The position numbers were made by a program, and so were the translations under genes. 64,000 bases of DNA, taken from HKCCE3408 sp038530555 (GTDB taxonomy: Bacteria > Pseudomonadota > Alphaproteobacteria > Rhodobacterales > Rhodobacteraceae). The notes under the pieces are model-generated. The model had not been told where the DNA came from, did not search any database, and worked only from the letters and a program-made list of their open reading frames with translations. Positions 61,186 to 64,000 of this stretch are shown here, in pieces; positions within the stretch are counted from its first letter, which is position 1; each line of letters begins with the position of its first letter. The stretch lies in the NCBI GenBank assembly GCA_038530555.1, contig JBCBCN010000001.1, forward strand, positions 434,001 through 498,000. The letters are read 5' to 3'.

Positions 61186-62226
61186 ATGGCGCTTAAATTC
61201 ACGGATCGTGGGATCTATTGCCCGGCGGGGGATTTCTACATCGACCCCTGGCGCCCCGTGGATCGCGCCCTGATCACCCACGGCCATGCCGATCACGCCC
61301 GCCCCGGCCACGGCGCTTATCTCGCCACCCATAGCGCCGGTCCGGTCCTGCGCCACCGCCTGGGTGAGATCACGCTCGAAGGCATGGCCTACGGCGAGAC
61401 GCGCCAGATCGGCGGGGCGCAGGTCTCGTTTCACCCCGCAGGCCACGTGCCCGGCTCCGCGCAGATCCGCGTCGAAGTGGACGGCGAGGTCTGGGTCGCT
61501 TCAGGCGATTACAAAACGCGCCCCGACGGCCTGAGTGAGCCCTTCGAGCCGGTGCGCTGCCACGCCTTCATCACCGAAAGCACCTTTGGCCTGCCGATTT
61601 ACACGTGGCCCGATCAGGCCGATCTCGCCGCCCAGATGAATGCCTGGTGGGCGGGCAATGCCGCGCAAGGCCGAACTTGCGTCATCGGCGCCTATTCCCT
61701 GGGCAAGGCGCAGCGGGTGCTCTCCATGCTGGACCCCGAGCAAGGCCCGATCCTAACCCATGGCGCGATCGAGGCCACGACCCAAGTGCTCCGCCGCCAG
61801 GGCTTTGAGCTGCCCGAGACAATCCGCGTGACGCCCGATCTTGACGCCAAGGCCTATCCCGGCGCGATGGTCCTGGCGCCGCCCTCCGCGCTTGGCTCGG
61901 CCTGGATGCGGCGCTTCAATCGCACGGGCGCGCCCGCGGCGACGGCCTTCGCCTCGGGGTGGATGCGGCTCAGGGGCGTACGGCGGCGGCGGGCGGCAGA
62001 TCGGGGCTTTGTGATCTCGGACCACGCCGACTGGCGAGGCTTGAACGACGCGGTAGAAGCCACTGGCGCGGAACGGGTTTTTGTCACGCACGGCTACACC
62101 GCACAATTCGCTGCCTGGCTCAACGAACAGGGGTATCAGGCCGGGATCGTGGAAACGGATTACTCCGGCGAAAGCCTCGATGCCGCGCCGGATGGCTCAG
62201 ATGAAATTGTGGAGGCGGTCGAATGA
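61186..62226 (+). CDS. Ligase-associated DNA exonuclease (MBL fold)
   Basis: A 346-aa metallo-beta-lactamase/beta-CASP-related nuclease. The zinc motif is ALITHGHADHARPGHGAYLA; SFHPAGHVPGSAQIRVEVDG, VWVASGDYKTRPDGLSEPFE and ISDHADWRGL complete the site. The family is named for its genes lying with ATP-dependent DNA ligase and a helicase, as seen here with the ligase 1.6 kb downstream. It probably trims DNA ends in a repair pathway. The stop overlaps the next start by ATGA. Confidence 0.92.
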   Translation: MALKFTDRGIYCPAGDFYIDPWRPVDRALITHGHADHARPGHGAYLATHSAGPVLRHRLGEITLEGMAYGETRQIGGAQVSFHPAGHVPGSAQIRVEVDGEVWVASGDYKTRPDGLSEPFEPVRCHAFITESTFGLPIYTWPDQADLAAQMNAWWAGNAAQGRTCVIGAYSLGKAQRVLSMLDPEQGPILTHGAIEATTQVLRRQGFELPETIRVTPDLDAKAYPGAMVLAPPSALGSAWMRRFNRTGAPAATAFASGWMRLRGVRRRRAADRGFVISDHADWRGLNDAVEATGAERVFVTHGYTAQFAAWLNEQGYQAGIVETDYSGESLDAAPDGSDEIVEAVE

Positions 62227-62906
62227 GGGGGATCGCAAAAGTCCTAACCGCGCTTCTGGGCTTCAGTGCTGTCGGTGCCGCCACTCCCGCAGACGCCCAG
62301 TTCTGCTGGAACCCGCGGTACCTCCTGGGCACCCACAACAGTTACGTGGCGTATTCCACCTCCATGAGCCCCACGGTCAATCCCGACGAATGCGTGATCG
62401 CCACGCGGGTGTTTCGGCCCGAAGACCTCGCGCCCGGCTCCATCATCGCGTTCCAACACCCGACGCAAGCGTTTACCTTTATCAAGCGCATCGTCGCCGT
62501 GGCAGGCCAGGACGTCCAGATGATCGAGGGGGTCTTGCATATCGACGGGGTCGCCGCACAGCTCAGGGAAATGGACGATTTCGAAGAGGTGATGGAGCCC
62601 GATGCGCGCGGGCGCATGCCGATCTGCCCCACCACTGCCGCGATTGCCGAGACCTGCTACCACCGTCAGTTCGAGGAAACGCTGCCGAACGGCGCAAGCT
62701 ACCGCATTCTAAATGGACCTGCACGCTCCTCCCTAGACGACACAGCCTCGGTAACGGTCCCGCCAGGCCATGTCTTCGTGATGGGCGATCATCGCGACAA
62801 TTCCGTCGACAGCCGAGTGCCTCCGGAACAGGGCGGCATGGGCTTTATCCCGTGGGAAAACATCGTCGGCTACTTCGATGAAATCTCACCTGAGAGCGCA
62901 CTATGA
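62223..62906 (+). CDS. S26-type signal peptidase homologue with its own signal peptide
   Basis: A 227-aa protein with the type I signal peptidase catalytic core: Ser in YSTSMSPTVNPDECV, Lys in TFIKRIVAVAGQDVQ and the box-E motif MGDHRDNSVDSRVPPEQGGM. Instead of the usual transmembrane anchor(s) it begins with what looks like a cleavable signal (MRGIAKVLTALLGFSAVGAA then TPADA-Q), which would release a soluble periplasmic enzyme. Four Cys (QFCWNPR, DECV, PICPTTAAIAETC) are in the exported part. It sits between the exonuclease and a hydrolase, overlapping both by ATGA. Confidence 0.82.
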   Translation: MRGIAKVLTALLGFSAVGAATPADAQFCWNPRYLLGTHNSYVAYSTSMSPTVNPDECVIATRVFRPEDLAPGSIIAFQHPTQAFTFIKRIVAVAGQDVQMIEGVLHIDGVAAQLREMDDFEEVMEPDARGRMPICPTTAAIAETCYHRQFEETLPNGASYRILNGPARSSLDDTASVTVPPGHVFVMGDHRDNSVDSRVPPEQGGMGFIPWENIVGYFDEISPESAL

Positions 62907-63859
62907 CCTTGCCAGCGCAGGCTCAAAGCGTCGGCCCACACCGCAAGGTGATGGCGTTCCGTCCCGGCCTTGCGGACCGCGCCCTGCGCCGCATCGCGCG
63001 CTACGGCAAAAAGCCCATCCTAGCGGCGATCCCCTCGCAAAAGGTACTGCGCCTTCTCTTCGCCCTCGCCGCCCGCCTCGGCGGTCAGATCACACCGGGC
63101 AGCCGGGTGGATATCGAGGCCGATGGCAGCCGCCTCATCACGCCGCCGGGCCTGGGCCCCGACGCGCCCGTCCTGCTCTATCTGCATGGCGGCGGCTTCA
63201 CCATCGGCAGCCCTGCGACCCATGCGGGCATGGCCAGCCACATCGCCCGCGCCGCCGGTCTCAGGGTCTATCTGCCGCGCTATCCCCTCGCGCCCGAGGC
63301 CCCGTTTCCTGCCGCGCCCGAGGCCTGCCTGGCGGTCTACCGCCGCCTCGTCGCCGAAGACACGCCGCCCGTGGCCCTCGCCGGGGACAGCGCGGGCGGA
63401 AACCTTGCCCTCGTCACGGCCCTTGCCGCCCGCGTTGAGGGCCTGCCGCTCCCCCGCGCCCTGGCGCTGCTCGGCCCGGTCGTCGATCAAAGCGCCGATA
63501 TCGCCGCCCGCGTCGCCGCCGCGCCGCAGGAACATCTGATCCCCGCCGCCTGGGCCGCGCGCATCGTCACGTCCTACGCGGCGGGCCACGATCTGACCGA
63601 TCCGCGCCTGTCGCCGATCTTCGCCGATCTCAGCGCCCTTCCCCCAACCCTGATCCAAACCGCCGAGGGCGAGGTTCTGAGCGAGGATGCAGAGCGCCTC
63701 GCCGCCGCCCTGCCGCAAGCCACGCATCAGATCTGGCCCGGCCTGCACCATGTCTGGCACCTGACCGCGGGCCGCGCTCCGGCGGCCAGCCTTGCCTGCG
63801 CGGAGGTCGGCGCGTTCCTCAAAGGCTACTTGAGCGCGACGGAAAGGCCCACGCCATGA
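62903..63859 (+). CDS. Alpha/beta hydrolase (HSL-type esterase family)
   Basis: A 318-aa hydrolase. The oxyanion motif is LLYLHGGGFTIGSPATHAGM (HGGG), the nucleophile elbow GDSAGGNLALV, and the Asp/His of the triad lie in LIQTAEGEVLSEDAERL and WPGLHHVWHLTAGRAP. These mark the hormone-sensitive-lipase family (esterases for short acyl esters). It overlaps both the signal-peptidase gene and the DNA ligase gene by 4 bases, so it is part of the repair-type operon although its role there is not apparent. Confidence 0.9.
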   Translation: MTLPAQAQSVGPHRKVMAFRPGLADRALRRIARYGKKPILAAIPSQKVLRLLFALAARLGGQITPGSRVDIEADGSRLITPPGLGPDAPVLLYLHGGGFTIGSPATHAGMASHIARAAGLRVYLPRYPLAPEAPFPAAPEACLAVYRRLVAEDTPPVALAGDSAGGNLALVTALAARVEGLPLPRALALLGPVVDQSADIAARVAAAPQEHLIPAAWAARIVTSYAAGHDLTDPRLSPIFADLSALPPTLIQTAEGEVLSEDAERLAAALPQATHQIWPGLHHVWHLTAGRAPAASLACAEVGAFLKGYLSATERPTP

Positions 63860-64000
63860 TGCGCTTTGCGGAGCTTTTCACCCGGCTTGATCAGACCACC
63901 AAGACCAGCGTCAAAACCGCCGCGCTCGCCGAGTATTTCCGCGCCGCCCCCGAGGATGACAAGCTCTGGACCATCGCACTTTTGTCCGGGCGCAGGCCCC
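63856..64000 (+). CDS. ATP-dependent DNA ligase, N-terminal end (partial)
   Basis: The first 48 codons of a gene cut by the window edge: MMRFAELFTRLDQTTKTSVK then TAALAEYFRAAPEDDKLWTI ALLSGRRP. This opening is typical of the N-terminal domain of bacterial ATP-dependent ligases (LigC/CisA type) found with ligase-associated exonuclease. The catalytic KxDG lies outside the window. The start overlaps the hydrolase stop by ATGA. Confidence 0.85.
   Translation, partial: MMRFAELFTRLDQTTKTSVKTAALAEYFRAAPEDDKLWTIALLSGRRP

Overview
The window looks like a chromosomal segment of a Rhodobacteraceae (roseobacter-group) alphaproteobacterium. The evidence is high GC, a C4-pathway 5-aminolevulinate synthase, two secreted proteins with VPLPA-type C-terminal sorting signals, a TakP-like TRAP transporter, a bacterial arginyl/leucyl-transferase, an SdhE gene beside a small HTH regulator, and many copies of a short gene-end element (core GAGTATTTTTGG...GAAAAATGAAG). 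No rRNA, tRNA, CRISPR array, prophage or intact insertion sequence was seen.

Layout. 1-7.6 kb: the end of a sugar ABC transporter (permease tail plus ATPase), a convergent flavin-monooxygenase/aldo-keto reductase pair, and a divergent GntR regulator leading into an amino-sugar operon (Gfo/Idh dehydrogenase, BadF-type kinase, nagA). 7.6-12.5 kb: a D-lactate/glycolate-type FAD dehydrogenase, a RodZ-like HTH membrane protein, hemA with an Irr-type ICE-like box upstream, and a secreted protein. 12.6-17.6 kb: M20 dipeptidase, MATE exporter, a Flp-pilin-like protein, a lipoprotein and a VPLPA-CTERM protein. 17.8-28 kb: parE overlapped by a lower-GC orphan gene, a HExxH lipoprotein, a YdcZ-like transporter, an ABC-F ATPase, a DUF3179 protein, two cyclophilins and coaD. 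28.1-28.7 kb: an apparently dead Imm11/DUF1629-type gene.

28.9-36.1 kb is a valine-degradation region: mmsA, an isobutyryl-CoA-type acyl-CoA dehydrogenase, a 3-hydroxyisobutyryl-CoA hydrolase and mmsB. A YbdK-like ligase and an intergenic zone with three palindromic repeats sit inside it. 36.2-38.2 kb holds ilvI behind what reads as a complete transcription attenuator: promoter, 15-aa leader peptide with Ile-Val-Val-Leu-Leu, and a terminator. Its partner ilvH lies 10 kb away on the other strand. Between them are a TRAP transporter with unusually large membrane subunits, bpt, an RDD protein, a DUF2852 protein and a second VPLPA-CTERM protein.

48.6-56.1 kb: EF-hand protein, ECF sigma factor, a secreted protein with a VHL-beta-like domain, a methyltransferase, pseudoazurin, aspartate aminotransferase, an XRE regulator with sdhE, and a MarR-type regulator. 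56.1-56.5 kb is an unusual convergent intergenic stretch built from two short-period tandem arrays. 56.5-64 kb: an enlarged DUF6314 protein, a small exported protein, purB, a tiny secreted protein, an orphan FliG-like protein, and a four-gene overlapping operon (ligase-associated exonuclease, exported S26 peptidase, alpha/beta hydrolase, start of an ATP-dependent DNA ligase).

Most of the window is ordinary metabolism. The items most worth follow-up are the ilv attenuator, the VHL-like protein behind an ECF sigma factor, the exported signal-peptidase homologue inside the DNA-repair operon, the orphan FliG, the tandem arrays, the covarying palindromes and the low-GC gene overlapping parE.
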